This document shows positions 6,155 to 7,164 of a stretch of DNA of 7,164 bases, in pieces. Numbering within the stretch: position 1 is the stretch's first letter; each line of letters starts with the position of its first letter. The stretch covers positions 1 through 7,164 of the forward strand of contig DONZ01000053.1 of NCBI GenBank assembly GCA_003512875.1, read 5' to 3'. Both the position numbers and the translations under genes were made by a program. The notes below the pieces were generated by a model, which worked only from the letters and a program-made list of their open reading frames with translations, made no database searches and was not told the DNA's origin. Origin of the DNA: Desulfovibrio sp. Lineage in GTDB: Bacteria; Desulfobacterota; Desulfovibrionia; Desulfovibrionales; Desulfovibrionaceae.

Positions 6155-6829
6155 ATGGCGTTTGAATTTCAACCACAAGTAATGATAGATTCTTTTCCTC
6201 TTTTGATCGGAGGATTGGAATATACTATTTTAATTACCGTTGCAGGTTTGGCTTTGGGGCTTTTTTTAGGCATTGTCGCAGGGCTTATCAATTGCGGAAC
6301 GAACAAGTTTTTGAAATATGTCGCCACCGCTTATATTGAAACAATACGGGGAACCCCCCTCATTGTGCAGGTCATGTTCCTATATTTCGGGCTTCCTCTT
6401 GCGCTGGGGGTCCGTATTCCTCCTGTGACGGCGGGCGTTATCGCCATCGGGGTGAATGCCGGTGCGTATATTGCGGAAATCGTGCGCGGCGCGATTATTT
6501 CCATTCACCACGGGCAGGAAGAAGCCGCCCGTTCAACCGGCTTGAACAAATTTCAAACCATGCTTTATGTCATCTGGCCGCAGGCTTTCAGACGCATGAT
6601 TCCGCCGCTCGGCAACCAATTCATCATTTCTTTAAAAGATACTTCCTTGCTTGTCGTCATCGGGGTTGCCGAACTGACGCGCCGGGGGCAGGAAATTATT
6701 TCAATCAATTTCAAAGCCTTTGAAATTTGGCTTGCCGTCGCACTTTTGTATTTGTGTTTGACGCTGAGCCTTTCCTATCTTCTCCGTCTGCTGGAAAGAC
6801 GCATGAATGCCAAAATAATGAAAAACTGA
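6155..6829 (+). CDS. glnP: Glutamine-type ABC transporter, permease subunit
   Basis: 224-residue inner-membrane protein of the His/Glu/Gln/Arg/opine permease family; E. coli GlnP has about the same length. Membrane segments lie at roughly 19-45, 55-82, 90-112, 155-175 and 189-212. The early motif [12 protein letters not shown] (61-72) and the EAA cytoplasmic loop (EEAARSTGL at 122-130, continuing to PP at 150-151), which docks the ATPase, are intact. The start at 6155 is chosen for AAGGTG at 6146-6151 and the MAFEFQP N-terminus; an upstream in-frame TTG at 6122 lies inside the hairpin and is rejected. No promoter of its own is seen, so it depends on readthrough from glnH. The usual third gene glnQ (ATPase) is absent: mutL follows after 10 bases. 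Confidence 0.92.
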   Translation: MAFEFQPQVMIDSFPLLIGGLEYTILITVAGLALGLFLGIVAGLINCGTNKFLKYVATAYIETIRGTPLIVQVMFLYFGLPLALGVRIPPVTAGVIAIGVNAGAYIAEIVRGAIISIHHGQEEAARSTGLNKFQTMLYVIWPQAFRRMIPPLGNQFIISLKDTSLLVVIGVAELTRRGQEIISINFKAFEIWLAVALLYLCLTLSLSYLLRLLERRMNAKIMKN

Positions 6830-6839
6830 ACGTGAGATT

Positions 6840-7164
6840 ATGACAAGAGCCAAAATCCACCTTTTGCCAACCGAATTACGCAATCAAATCGCTGCGGGCG
6901 AAGTTGTGGAAAGACCCGCCAGCGTGGTGAAAGAACTTGTGGAAAACGCCCTTGATGCGAATGCCACGGAAATTTCCGTTGTCATCGAGGATGGCGGACA
7001 AAGTCTTATTTCCGTTCAGGATAACGGTATCGGCATACCAAAAGATGAATTGGAACTTGCCGTTACCCGTCACGCGACAAGCAAACTGCAAACTTCCGCC
7101 GATTTATCCAATATTTCTTCCTATGGTTTCAGAGGAGAGGCTCTTCCAAGCATAGCTTCCGTTT
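6840..7164 (+). CDS. mutL: DNA mismatch repair protein MutL, N-terminal part (cut by window edge)
   Basis: 108 codons of the GHKL ATPase domain are present. MutL couples mismatch recognition by MutS to strand incision; its N-terminal domain dimerises on ATP binding. Motifs in order: [20 protein letters not shown] (13-32), ELVENALDA (32-40) with the ATPase Glu33 and Mg-binding Asn37, DNGIGI (61-66) with the adenine-contacting Asp61, HATSKL (78-83) and [13 protein letters not shown] (95-107). All key residues are intact. The ATG at 6840 lies 10 bases after the glnP stop with only a weak GTGAG before it, so the gene may be co-transcribed with glnHP or use a promoter inside glnP. The presence of the C-terminal endonuclease motif cannot be judged from the window. 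Confidence 0.97.
   Translation, partial: MTRAKIHLLPTELRNQIAAGEVVERPASVVKELVENALDANATEISVVIEDGGQSLISVQDNGIGIPKDELELAVTRHATSKLQTSADLSNISSYGFRGEALPSIASV

Overview
The window looks like an ordinary chromosomal segment of a Gram-negative, selenocysteine-using bacterium with moderate-to-low GC. A Desulfovibrionales-like deltaproteobacterium is my best guess. It rests on the MutL N-terminus, the standalone CinA-type amidase and a selenocysteine-containing SelD; no rRNA or other strict marker is present, so the placement is tentative. I see no mobile elements, CRISPR arrays, tRNAs or rRNAs.

Layout. (1) About 1-3920, minus strand: one compact transcription unit read right to left. It holds a secreted Sel1-repeat (TPR-like) protein, then selD (selenophosphate synthetase), then an EamA/DMT-family membrane transporter, then a CinA C-terminal-domain protein (PncC-type amidase) cut by the left edge. 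Junctions are 7 bp, 6 bp and a 4-bp ATGA overlap. (2) 3921-4064: divergent intergenic region with a good sigma70-type promoter for the rightward gene and a weaker candidate for the leftward operon. (3) 4065-5141, plus: a lone GT-B-fold glycosyltransferase-like protein, followed by a weak terminator. (4) 5142-5336: intergenic region with a promoter whose -10 box and start point lie inside a perfect 7-3-7 dyad. (5) 5337-6829, plus: glnH (periplasmic glutamine-type binding protein), a strong 12-bp hairpin, then glnP (permease). No ATPase gene follows. (6) 6840 to the right edge, plus: the start of mutL.

The most notable observation is that selD is longer than a normal ORF reading gives. An in-frame UGA at 2354-2356 lies exactly where the catalytic Cys of SelD belongs (three residues before the essential Lys). 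In-frame ATGs and a Shine-Dalgarno sequence lie upstream of it, and a hairpin able to act as a bacterial SECIS lies immediately after it. SelD here is therefore very probably a selenoprotein that makes the selenium donor needed for its own synthesis. This kind of SelD is known in other bacteria, so it is a correction to the annotation rather than a new system. I found no convincing evidence of an undescribed multi-gene system.
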